64,000 nucleotides of DNA from Viola odorata. Its lineage: Eukaryota > Streptophyta > Magnoliopsida > Malpighiales > Violaceae. The stretch is from NCBI GenBank assembly GCA_963691705.1, contig OY829538.1, positions 17,634,443-17,698,442 of the forward strand, read 5' to 3'. Of the stretch, positions 11,388 through 20,181 are shown one piece after another (positions within the stretch are counted from its first letter, which is position 1; each line of letters starts with the position of its first letter). The position numbers were made by a program, and so were the translations under genes. The notes beneath the pieces were generated by a model. The model saw only the letters and a program-made list of their open reading frames with translations, had not been told where the DNA came from and made no database searches.

Positions 11388-11768
11388 TCCAAGGGCCTCG
11401 CGATATCCTTTGAGTGTGGAAATTAGCTCGCGCTCTGCAGCAGAATCGAGCTTGCTAGAGATGATCATCGGGAGTGTGTCATGCTCTCCAAGGTAGGCGT
11501 ACTTAAGGTGCGAGGGCAAGCTCTTCAACTCCAACTTGGGGGCCTGCAAAAAAGAAGGGGCAGACGTTGAATTAGTAGTAGGGAGATCAGAGGGCTTGGA
11601 TGGGTGTACCACAGCCTCTGTCAGTGCATTAGTAGTGATGTTCCCGTCGAGGGCACGATGTGCAGAGTTGTCAGCGTTAAGATCAGAGACTTGTGTAACA
11701 ATGGGGCCAATAGCATCAACAATTGAGTGCTCTGAAGTCACAAGTGTCAAAGCAAAGGTGTCCAGCAT
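11388..11768 (-). pseudogene. Athila pol, protease-RT linker, interrupted
   Basis: The end of this reading frame carries the Athila linker that precedes RT ('LPSHLKYAYLGEHDTLP' then '...REALGWT'). The nested element splits the frame right after GWT. In the empty site the frame continues with an 'SPALCI'-like stretch equal to the usual 'SPAICM' before RT, but RT itself is gone. It is therefore a broken polyprotein segment. Confidence 0.8.
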
Positions 11769-11957
11769 GGTGGGCGAAATACTCCTGTCGAGGGCAAGTT
11801 GTAGAGAATCATCAGCAACAAGTTTAGAAACTTTCTCAATAATAGGATTGGGTATCCTCTATGTCAAGAACGTAGAAGTCGGCTGGGTATATGAAATCTC
11901 CAACCTGGACCAAGACGTCCTCTACGACTCCCTTGGGACAGATGACGAATTTGTTAG

Positions 11958-12209
11958 CTAGTTGGATCGTGTCCTGGTGGGCTTAAGGTTTTCAAGGCCT
12001 AGACTATTGTATATCGTCAAGGGCATGACGTTGATACCTGCACCTGAATCATACACGGCTCTGCCAATGTTAGTAGTGCCAATTTTGCAGCGAAAGTTAC
12101 CGGCCAAGTGAACATACCTTTGTCTTTGCACTTGGGCGGTAACTTTCGCTGGATCGAGGCCGAGACGTTCGCACCTACACAAATCTTGTTCACACCTATC
12201 ATATTGCAT
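11958..12209 (-). pseudogene. Athila aspartic protease fragment
   Basis: The frame contains DSGAG, the retropepsin active-site motif (normally D-S/T-G or DLGAS in Athila), followed by 'INVMPLTIYNSLGL', which is typical of this clade. Protease would cleave the Gag-Pol polyprotein. It is separated from gag by a frameshift near 12209 and from the RT linker by a stop, so the polyprotein is not continuous. Confidence 0.75.
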
Positions 12210-13117
12210 TTGTTAGCACACCAAGTTTTCAAAAATTTAGCATACTGAGGAGCATTTTTAATAGCCTGCAGCAAAGGAATATTGACTTGGACTTTGCTGA
12301 ACATGTCAAAAATCTCACGATCCTCCTTGTCTTTCTTGGACTTGACTAGGCGTTGAGGAAAGGATGGCTGAAGAATCTTATGGATGTAGTCTTGAGTGAA
12401 CTCAGGTAGATTCTTATCATTTCTTGGGGAACCTCTGGGAGAACGGATGCGGTCCTCTATTACTTTTGAAATTTTGGGTTCCTTTGTCTTGGGCTGGAGT
12501 TCAGATTTGGGGGGGTGTTCGACGTCGAGGCCTAGATGCTCTGGGGAGTATTTTTTGACGTCGACGCCTAAATGCTTTCTAGGGGGTAAGACATAGCCAC
12601 TACAAAGAGTCATAGCACACACACTGTGCTTTGGGTTGGCCTCAGTCTGCCCAGGAAATCTACCTTGATTTTTCAACTCTTTCATTTCAGCCGTTAAGAC
12701 TGCCACTTGCTTTTCTTGATCCGCGACTCTTTTGAGGGTCGCCTCTTCGCTAGGTGAGATAGGATCAGGGGCTATGAAAGTCTGACCCTGTGGTGGCTGA
12801 TATTGGTACTGATTGTTGTGGTAGCTAGGCGTGGGCATGAAGTTCTGCATGTTGAAGGGAGGAGGGTGATTGCCATAGGGGTTCTGTTGCTGTTGTTGAG
12901 GCCCCGATGATTGAGGATTGTTCGGCCAACCTGTGTTGGGCTGTTTCCAATTCTGGTTGTAGTTTTGGCCGTATGGAGTCTGGTTGTAGTTACCCACGAC
13001 ATTAACTTGGATTTCATCTGGAATAAATGGGCAGGTATCGGTGGCATGATCCGAGAATTGGCAGACCTGGCAGGCTTTCATTTGGACAGGCTGAATCGAG
13101 GCCATGCTCTGTAACAT
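12017..13117 (-). pseudogene. Athila gag C-terminal part with CCHC zinc knuckle
   Basis: 366 codons. Near residue 16 there is a full CCHC knuckle (C-x2-C-x4-H-x4-C, 'CQVCQFSDHATDTC') that would bind RNA. It is followed by an Asn/Gln/Pro-rich linker, a short predicted coiled coil ('TLKRVADQEKQVAVLTAEMKEL'-like segment, residues 130-155) and the conserved 'FPQRLVKSKKDKEDREIFDMF' region before protease. A +1 frameshift near 13125 separates it from the upstream gag core, and the last roughly 40 residues have left the ancestral frame. Confidence 0.8.
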
Positions 13118-13131
13118 ACTCGTGATGACGG

Positions 13132-13698
13132 CTAATTGATTTTCATAGCTGCTGAGCGGGAGTCTTGATTGCTGTTGTTGATCATGGGTACGGTATTTTT
13201 CGCCATAAGTTCAATAGTGGCTTTGGCAGCAGCTGGAGTGAGGGCACAAAGAGAACCATTTGCGGTGGCATTTAGCAAGGCCTTGTCATGTGCTCGTAAA
13301 CCTTCACAAAAATACTGGATGAGGGCATGTTCGGTGAGGTTGTGGGAGGGGCATAAAGCTTGCAACTTCTTGAAGTGTTCATAATACTGATCGAGGTTCT
13401 CCGTATCCTTCTGAAGGATCGAGACCAACTGCTTGCGAGTGATCATGGCCATGGACGCTAGGTAATACTTGTCCGTGATGGCTTTGGACATTTCTGCCCA
13501 TGAGTGAATGGATTTAGGAGGGAGGTCGTAGAACCAATCGAGGGCATCGTCTTTGAGGGACCACATGAATGCACGGAGCTTAGCTTGCTCTATACTGACG
13601 TTGGTGGGCTTCATGGCCTCACAAATATTGTGCAGCTGTTGGAGGTGCCTGTGAGAATTTTCCTTGGTCATACCACGGAAAAGGGGGAGGTGGTGCAT
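13132..13698 (-). pseudogene. Athila gag core (Retrotrans_gag)
   Basis: 188 codons with the retrotransposon gag fold signature: 'LFRGMTKENSHRHLQQL', then 'LRAFMWSLKDDALDWFYDLP', 'W.EM..A....Y' and 'LDQYYEHFKKLQALCPSH'. It would form the capsid shell around element RNA. Codons for an N-terminal Pro-rich part are visible up to about 14000 in another frame, so the true gag start is upstream and is frameshifted. Confidence 0.85.
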
Positions 13699-14077
13699 GA
13701 CTGCTGATTTGAGCGTCCAGTCATGGGCAACATCGGGTCATTCAATGCAGGTGCTCGGTGTTTCAGGGGCAGCATTGAGGTCGTCAATGGTTTGGATGTT
13801 TGGTGGAGCATCGGGCCCTGGAGGAGGAGGAATTGGCGGTTCTTCCATATTGTGTAGGACTTGGTCTTCGAGGTCTTGATGAAAGAGAATACCGTGATTA
13901 TCCGGGCTAGATAGATGACTTGCGAGGGCAGAACGTGAGACTTCCCCGTGACTAGTGGATGGTCATTTGGCCTGTCTTCGAAGTCCTCTTTCCGTTCTAG
14001 TAAGCTCGTGATCAAGCGGTAATAGGTCTGGTGCAGATCTCCTCATGCAAACAAAAGAGAAAAATTAGTTTCGTCAC

Positions 14078-14102
14078 AATCCCCGATAACAGCGCCAAAA
14101 TT
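14078..14102 (-). promoter_or_regulatory. Athila primer-binding site
   Basis: Directly inside the 5' LTR the minus strand reads TTTTGGCGCTGTTATCGG. It resembles the TGGCGCCGTTGCCGGGG type used by Athila elements (tRNA-Asp), with several changes. It would prime minus-strand DNA synthesis. Confidence 0.65.
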
Positions 14103-14271
14103 TGACTCACTGTCGAAACGGGTCAAAAATAATATAATTCCTGAAGCCTAGATGCACAAACTAATTTGTGTAAAGCGGTAACAGGGTCAAACCACAGAGA
14201 TTTAGAGAACTGAGATCAAGCCCTCGATTGTATGACAGAGGTGAAAATGCACATAATCGAGACAACAAGGC

Positions 14272-14302
<31 letters not shown>

Positions 14303-14386
14303 TAGGTTAATCAAATTAACCAAGAGAGCGATTTGAACTAACAATTCTAACTACTGAAAGCGATAATTGAGGTCACGATAAGTAAA

Positions 14387-14590
14387 TAATAACAAAGATC
14401 AGAGACGAAATAAAATGCGGCGTAAACAATCAGGTTAATAAGCAGAGATAATAAATCAAGGAGAAGGGAACTCAGTAAAGGGCTTTCTAATAACAAAGAT
14501 CAGAGACGAAATAAAATGCGGCGTAAACAATCAGGTTAATAAGCAGAGATAATAAATCAAGGAGAAGGGAACTCAGTAAAGGGCTTTCTT
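14387..14590. repeat. Tandem duplication inside right LTR
   Basis: Two adjacent near-identical copies of about 102 bp, each running from 'AATAACAAAGATCAGAGACG' to 'AAAGGGCTTTCT'. The left LTR has one copy. Confidence 0.9.
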
Positions 14591-15556
14591 GGGTTGCGTC
14601 AAGGGCTCGATAGTCATTGGCACAAAAAAAAATTGTTCTAACACTACAAGCGTGCTATAAGGGTCATGTTTTCACGTAGACCCCCTGCTTTCTTTCTTAG
14701 GAGAGACCACCCCCCGTTTTCACTATTTATAAGGTGGCCTCGACACTTTAATATCCTCCCAGCTACCTATCTTGTCATCAAAAGGCGGCCTTTACACTTT
14801 GGCGCTGTCACTAGTACAAAGCGGGCAAGATATCAAAGAGTTGACGAAGTATAAGAAAGACACGTCTAGGGCCCGATGCCTCAACTTGTCAGGCTCGCGA
14901 CAGGATCCTAACCAGTTGCAAGCCCTAGATGGATGAACCCAGATCTACTCGAGAACACTGATCTAGTTGTGTACACCTACCCGACAGTCTCACGCTAGCT
15001 ATCACTGCAAGGTACGACAGTAATCACAAAGGGACGATTAAAAGATGATCATGCCTCGAATCACCATAAGCAAAAGTGGAAATAAAATGACAAGCAACCA
15101 GATATAACAAAGAGAACATGTTAAGAGCGTTTAGGCCTCGAATCTACCCAAGCAACCCATCAAGCACCTTTACCAAGAACGTGGGTTTTAGCCACTCATG
15201 TTAGGAGATAAACAAGCAATGTATAGAGATAGCATAACAAAAATAAAAGAGGGATAAAGGAGAAAAACTTGATTAATGTCTAGCTTGTTACAAAGCTTGG
15301 AGCCGACGGCTATGGAGAGAAGAGGGAGGAACAAATCCTAAGAACTAAAAACTAAAAGAAAGTTGCTGGAAATTAAATGGAGGAAGGGAGAAAGAAGAAG
15401 AGAGGGAAAAGAGAAGAGGAGAGAGAAGCCCCCTAAAAGATGATGGAGGCTTAAAACCCTAAGACTAAAGCTTATATATCCTAACAACCCATAAAAGGAC
15501 AAAATACATCTAAGGAGGGACAAGGGCATGGAAATATCTCCTCTTGCATGAAAAGG

Positions 15557-15753
15557 GAATGTTCTAGAAGGGAATCTTTATGGGATCCCGTGAGAATCTT
15601 TATGGGATATTTCTTTCTGGCGCCGAGGCCTTGACGATATTGTCGAGGGCAAGACGACTTGATCAGCAACTTAGGGAATATTATGGAAATATTCTGGAAT
15701 GTTCTGGAAGACATCAGAGGGGACACGTGGGAGCCTTGTAGCAAGGACACGTG
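15557..15753 (-). promoter_or_regulatory. Heat-shock elements and G-boxes in Athila 5' LTR U3
   Basis: GAATGTTCTAGAA at 15557-15569 and a perfect four-unit TTCTGGAATGTTCTGGAA at 15692-15709, with 2-base spacing throughout, match the heat-shock-factor consensus. Two CACGTG G-boxes follow at 15724 and 15748. All lie upstream of the TATA box at about 15475 in the direction of element transcription. Confidence 0.72.
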
Positions 15754-16013
15754 GAAATAAAGTTTTTGGTCCATCCAAGGCTCGATGATGGAATCAACGG
15801 CAAGGCCTCGATGGAGAAATTGGTGTTTTAGTCTCGACGCTAGTCTTGAAGCTTGAGATCTACTGAAATTGCCCAAAAAGTAAGTGTTTTCGCATATTTC
15901 TCCTTTTTGGCCTTGATCTGCGAAATAGATGGAAATAAGAGCGAATTAGCAGTATCATGTCATAAATCAAGGTAAGAATGAAGGAAAAAACATGCATAAA
16001 ATACACGCTATCA

Positions 16014-16018
16014 ATGCT
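16014..16018. repeat. Target-site duplication ATGCT, right
   Basis: Copy of 3938-3942. Its ATG opens the B3-like remnant frame. Confidence 0.88.
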
Positions 16019-16623
16019 CTTTAAATTTCAAAAGCGTCGCTTCACAAAGATCATTCAGGACGACACCCTACTAAAGAAAGAGCTTGTAAGCATTCCCTCC
16101 TCTCTTTCGGAAATGTGGAGGCAGGGTTTCGCTTCAAGCTGGTTGGCCGCAATTTGCTGATTCGCACTCCTTGCAGCTTGGGTACAGTTTGGCTTTCATG
16201 CATCATGGGGACTCCTTGTTCTCCATCATGATTTATTTTGATACTGAACAAATTTGCTATATATTTGTTCGGACTAGTTTTTTTAAAAAATATTAACGGT
16301 TATCTTTTATTACCATTAATTTTTCTTTTGTTTTTTTCTCGTAAACTCTATGTGCAGCAGCACATACCCATATCATTTTCCATGGAAAATTTGAAAGACA
16401 GTGATGTCAGCCTCGAGACTGAAGATGGGAGTTGTCCAGTGTCAGTCACCTACTACACTCAAACAAGCTGGGGGCAATTAGGATCTAGGTTCTTACGTGG
16501 CTGGTGTTTTTTGCACAAGATAATGCGTTGAAAGTTGGGGATGTTTGTACTGTTGAATGGATCGGTGAGAACAGGTTCAAAGTTCATATCGAAAGGATGC
16601 TTCCAGCAAGTAAAATGCATTAG
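16014..16623 (+). pseudogene. REM/B3-domain gene remnant, split from its 5' flank by Athila
   Basis: The first frame (16014-16157) reads like the start of a REM-type B3 domain ('RRFTKIIQDDTL' then 'LVSIPSSL'). A second block (16381-16623) gives the B3 C-terminal core 'FAQDNALKVGDVCTVEWIG' and 'FKVHIER', the strands that contact DNA. The two blocks are in different frames, and a further frameshift lies near 16505, so the gene is dead. An AG acceptor-like site precedes 16361. B3 proteins of the REM group are nuclear DNA-binding factors. The first block is the weaker part of the assignment. Confidence 0.6.
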
Positions 16624-16865
16624 GATTTTATGTGTTTAACTTTGAAATCTTGTTGTCCGGTGTTGTGTGGTGAGCTTGGATTGCAATCTGTAATTTCTAA
16701 GCATTAGTGTCTTGGGTTGTTGAATAGTTTTGCCACCAACCCTGAGAACCTATTTTGATACTCAACAAATTTGCTGTATATTTGTTGGGACTAGTCTTTT
16801 TTTGTTGTAAATATTGAAATATTATAAAGATTATTTAACGGTTATCTTTTATCACCATTAATTTT
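16236..16865. repeat. Direct repeat pair around the B3 remnant
   Basis: About 95 bp at 16236-16328 ('TTTTGATACTGAACAAATTT...') recur diverged at 16752-16865, with an internal gain of about 15 bp. The pair flanks the second B3 block. Confidence 0.65.
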
Positions 16866-16869
16866 TTTC

Positions 16870-17380
16870 GATAATATCCGAATATTAAATGCCTACATAT
16901 GAAAACCTACTTATTTAATCCTATAGATATTAGCTTATTCCTCACATTCTAGATACAACAATACATATTAATACACCTTGAGATATATGCTCTCATTATT
17001 TTTCAGGGGTCATGATGTTCTTTTTGTTGTTTTGGGTTTTAATTTTATATCGAAGAGATTGTTACATCAACTAGTCAAAAGCTAAAATCATAAAATAAAA
17101 TAAAAATCCATTTTATGCTAACAGTTTCATCGTGGGAACTCCATCAAAACTTAGGAGAAACTATTAAACATATTTTCCATGTATTAACAAGTATAGAATC
17201 CCCATTGATTTAAAATAAATAAATAAACAGTGAATTATGTACTTTTTTAGTGGTCAAACAATGTAGTACATACATTCGATCGTATCTAATAAGTAATAAC
17301 TACTAGAAAATGGTAAACATTTCTTGCATTTTTTGAGTTATGAATCATTTTTCAAAATTTTAAAAAACAAATAGTATGTT
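16870..17380. other. Non-coding AT-rich DNA, nothing recognised
   Basis: No ORF of interest or repeat border is visible. Confidence 0.5.
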
Positions 17381-18005
17381 AATAGTCACCAACCCGGCGC
17401 GTTGCGCGGTTGCTTTCTAAAAACATGTTTAAAACTTTAAAATCTTCAATATTATCATTTTTATTTTAAAAATACTTTTTAAATATTAAGAATAGAATGA
17501 TTGTAAATATTATATATAATTATTTTCTTTACACGTGCATATTTCATAGATTAAAGAAATAAATAATGATAAAAAAAGCGAATTATTCCATTTCGGTAGA
17601 AAAATTACATATTTTAATATAAAAAGTATCCAACCGATAATCTATCTCATACAGAGACCATATATTTATCAATTGTGCTAAAAAATTGTGTGCAAAATAG
17701 AAAGGGAAAAAAGCGAACTTTGATTTTCATAGCTAGTGTGTAAATTAAATTTTCATAACATATATTTAAATTCTAAGCTAACCATTAATCCTCAAAATCT
17801 TACGTGTTGTTAATCCTTTATGTTTTTGATATTCTGCTAACCTTGCTACGGTGAATCCCGCCTCCTCGTTTATATGGACCAAATTAATTCAATAAATTCT
17901 CACATTGGAGAGACTAATTTAATTTTATGCTAATCACTGCCAAAAAATATTGTTTCTATGTAGACAAAAATCATGCACTTTTTTGGGTAGATAGTTGTAG
18001 ATAGG
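17381..18005 (-). mobile_element. Helitron-like fragment (3' end on minus strand)
   Basis: The plus strand reads AATAGTCACCAACCCGGCGCG followed by the complementary TTGCGCGG. As reverse complement this is a GC-rich hairpin followed by GGTTGGTGACTA, the usual arrangement at Helitron 3' termini. No RepHel gene is present. Confidence 0.5.
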
Positions 18006-18475
18006 TAATGGAGAAATAATATTCGAAAGCTAAAATTGAGAATAAAAGTGAGAATGCATCCTTGCGGTGATGTCATGTCATCATTTAAGCAACCTTATTT
18101 GATGTCACATAAGTTTTCTTATTATCTTCTTTTTAATAATTGTTAAAATGCAACAATTATGAATTAAATATAAATATATTTTGGAATATAAATAATTCTA
18201 ATTTAAAATTTTATAACATTAAAATATGGAATATATTAAGTTACAATGTAAAAATTCAATTAAAAAGCTATAATACAAAGAAAAATAGCAATCAGGGAAA
18301 TAGGAAAAGAAAAAAAGAAAACATACGATAAAATAATTAAAAATATAGAAGAGAAATATATATTACTACTTAAGTCATAGAAATTATGATTTTTTTTTTA
18401 AATAAAGTGTAATACATACAGGGGCGGATCCAGCCCAGGGCCAGGGTAGGCTCCTGGCCCAATCAAAAAAAAAAA

Positions 18476-18850
18476 GGGGAAATAGTTTTTACCACCCCTG
18501 AACTATCGTCGAAAATCAAAAACCTCCCCTGAACTTCATTTTTTGAAATTCACCCCTCTGAACTATTATTTTCGGGCAAAAAGCCCTTTCTGCCCATAAT
18601 TAAATCAATTTTTTTGTGAATTCTTGGAATTTTTTACAATGTTTCTTGATTTTTAGGTTAATTACATTTTTTTGTGAATTTTTACATTTTTTTTAGATTT
18701 TTTACAATTTTTTTAAAATTGTAAAAATGTGCATTGAAGGGGCTTTTTGCCCAAAAATAATAGTCCAGGGGCGCGAATTTCAAAAAATGAAGTTCAGGGG
18801 AGGTTTTTGATTTTCGACGATAGTTCAGGGGTGGTAAAAACTATTTCCCC
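18476..18850. mobile_element. Foldback MITE nested in the hAT element
   Basis: About 110-bp arms starting GGGGAAATAGTTTTTACCAC are near-perfect reverse complements (left arm from 18476, right arm to 18850), around an AT-rich loop. Flanks on both sides are A runs, which could be the target duplication. Confidence 0.8.
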
Positions 18851-18915
18851 AAAAAAAAATTACCTTTAATTTAAGGTTTAATTAAATTTCATCCATTTAT
18901 CATCAAATAGCATCC

Positions 18916-18980
18916 TTGGCGTAATGGTAGCAAGTCTGACTTAAGATCAAGAGGTTCCGTGTTTGATTCACGGAACTCCC
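18916..18980 (+). other. tRNA-like module (Pol III box A and box B)
   Basis: TTGGCGTAATGG at 18916-18927 fits box A. About 28 bases later, 18955-18975 forms a T-arm: TTCCGTG and CACGGAA pair around a 7-base loop TTTGATT. A 7-base anticodon-like loop lies between. No full acceptor stem is seen, so this is a tRNA relic or SINE head. Confidence 0.4.
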
Positions 18981-19083
18981 CTCTTTTTAGAGGATTTTTT
19001 GAGTCCCCATTTCCTCATTCCCAAATCCGTTCAGCCCAGCCCATCACCAGCTCTCCAAAACCTGTTGTAAAGGAATGCGTGGG

Positions 19084-19145
19084 AGGGGATTCCAACCCCC
19101 TCCCTTTAGATACAAAGTTTTTTACCACTGAAGCAAAGGAAACTT
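19084..19145 (-). other. Second tRNA-like module, opposite strand
   Basis: The minus strand shows TGCTTCAGTGG (box A-like) and GGGTTGGAATCCC (box B-like), converging on the module at 18916. Probably SINE- or tRNA-derived; no complete cloverleaf. Confidence 0.35.
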
Positions 19146-19156
19146 TTGATAAGTAT

Positions 19157-19185
19157 TGCATATATATATATATATATATATATAT
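19157..19185. repeat. (TA)n tract bordering pararetrovirus pieces
   Basis: A pure TA run directly left of the next pararetrovirus-derived block. Confidence 0.9.
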
Positions 19186-19534
19186 CTCCCAAAAAGCTTT
19201 CACCATTGCTAATCACAAGTTAAAAAGAATCGAATACTTAGACCTCGAAATTTTGAAGGATAAGTATAAAGTACCTACAGAAGTAAGTGAAATTACTTGC
19301 AGAGTAGATAAAAATTCAGAGCACAGACTCCACAGTTCTAACGCTCATTTAAATAGTCTAACAGACCTTATTATAAGTTTAGCAACTCGCTTAGACATAG
19401 AAAGAGATAATATTCATAAACAGATAGAAAGTATTAAAGAAACGGTAACAGAGAACAGTCGTTTTAAAAGTCCTTTTTCTAAATCTAAGGCCAATTCTCT
19501 TCCTAACATAGTGTATGTTTCGTTTTCTACATAA
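19186..19534 (+). pseudogene. Probable pararetrovirus-derived coding fragment, plus strand
   Basis: An open frame of about 115 codons with a helical, charged middle ('LNSLTDLIISLATRLDIERD'). It does not match a cellular family I know. Its position between a TA tract and clear pararetrovirus pieces suggests it comes from the movement/virion-protein region. The domain assignment is inferred from context only. Confidence 0.4.
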
Positions 19535-20075
19535 TTTGTTCTTTTTGTTTCTGGTTTTAAGAATTCTAATGTAGGTTGTCCACCACGCTTTCGTGCGAAC
19601 TCCGCTGTCTGTATGTATTTATTTGTTGGAAATGTATAAACATTTTTACTAATGGTTATACAATTTCTAGCTATTGTGATACTACCATTTAGACTACATA
19701 TAAAATTTAATCCTAGTAAAAAATCATTACTTTTTGTGTTTTCTGGTGCTATGTTAATCTGTGGTATTTCGTACTTTATGCTATAATTTTTTGCAAAATC
19801 TATAAACTGTATTCCTTGAGCTTCTACCTGTTGTGTGATTCATTTACAGAATGAATTTACAGTCAGAACAGATTGCGAAGCAATAGTTAAGGTTCTTCTT
19901 CTGACACTATACTGTATACTGATTCATTTTCTGAATCTGTTTTTATATTCTCTATCTCGTATTCTCCTAATTGTTCTATTAAATTTGTCCTTTCTATATT
20001 TTTATTTTTGTTTGGACATCTATTTGCTAAATGATCTGGATCTCCACAAATAAAACATGTACAATCTAAATTCTC
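19535..20075 (-). pseudogene. Scrambled Caulimoviridae fragments: protease-like region and coat-protein CCHC
   Basis: On the minus strand, 20010-20075 encodes a CCHC knuckle (C-x2-C-x4-H-x4-C, 'CFICGDPDHLANRC') followed by an acidic tail, as at the end of pararetrovirus coat proteins. 19540-19830 minus resembles the protease-to-RT part ('LLGLNFICSL'). Between them, about 19847-19895 on the plus strand reads 'FTVRTDCEAIVK', an RNase H-like motif in the opposite direction. Order and strand are thus shuffled relative to a virus, and stops are present. Non-functional. Confidence 0.6.
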
Positions 20076-20129
20076 TCTCTAGTTTCCAGTTCCCAAATAG
20101 TCCCTTAGTTCCCCGTACCTAAACAGTAG

Positions 20130-20181
20130 CCCATATATATAAAAAAAATAAAAAAAAAAAAAAAAAAAAAAAAAAATATGA
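20130..20181. repeat. TA/poly-A tract
   Basis: CATATATATA followed by about 40 mostly A bases. It marks the right border of the viral block. Confidence 0.75.

Larger units (their letters stand above)
3943..16013 (-). mobile_element. Athila-type Ty3 LTR retrotransposon, deletion derivative, 12.07 kb
   Basis: The element is bounded by TG...CA LTRs (3943-5702 and 14103-16013) and a 5-bp target duplication ATGCT at 3938-3942 and 16014-16018. Its genes run on the minus strand, so the right LTR is the 5' LTR. Next to it the primer-binding region reads TTTTGGCGCTGTTATCGG, a diverged form of the Athila site. In transcription order it holds gag, a CCHC knuckle, protease, the pre-RT linker, then a nested 3.5-kb insertion, then only the integrase tail and a 1.8-kb non-coding 3' region. 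RT, RNase H and the integrase core are missing, so it cannot move by itself. Frameshifts also break gag. The LTRs differ at many positions, so the insertion is not recent. Confidence 0.92.
14103..16013 (-). repeat. Athila 5' LTR (right copy), 1911 bp
   Basis: The active-promoter copy for the minus-strand element. It differs from the left LTR by a tandem duplication of about 102 bp (14387-14590), a 28-base G run (14272-14299) and an extra segment with two CACGTG G-boxes (15724-15729, 15748-15753). The TATA box is at 15470-15480. Confidence 0.9.
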
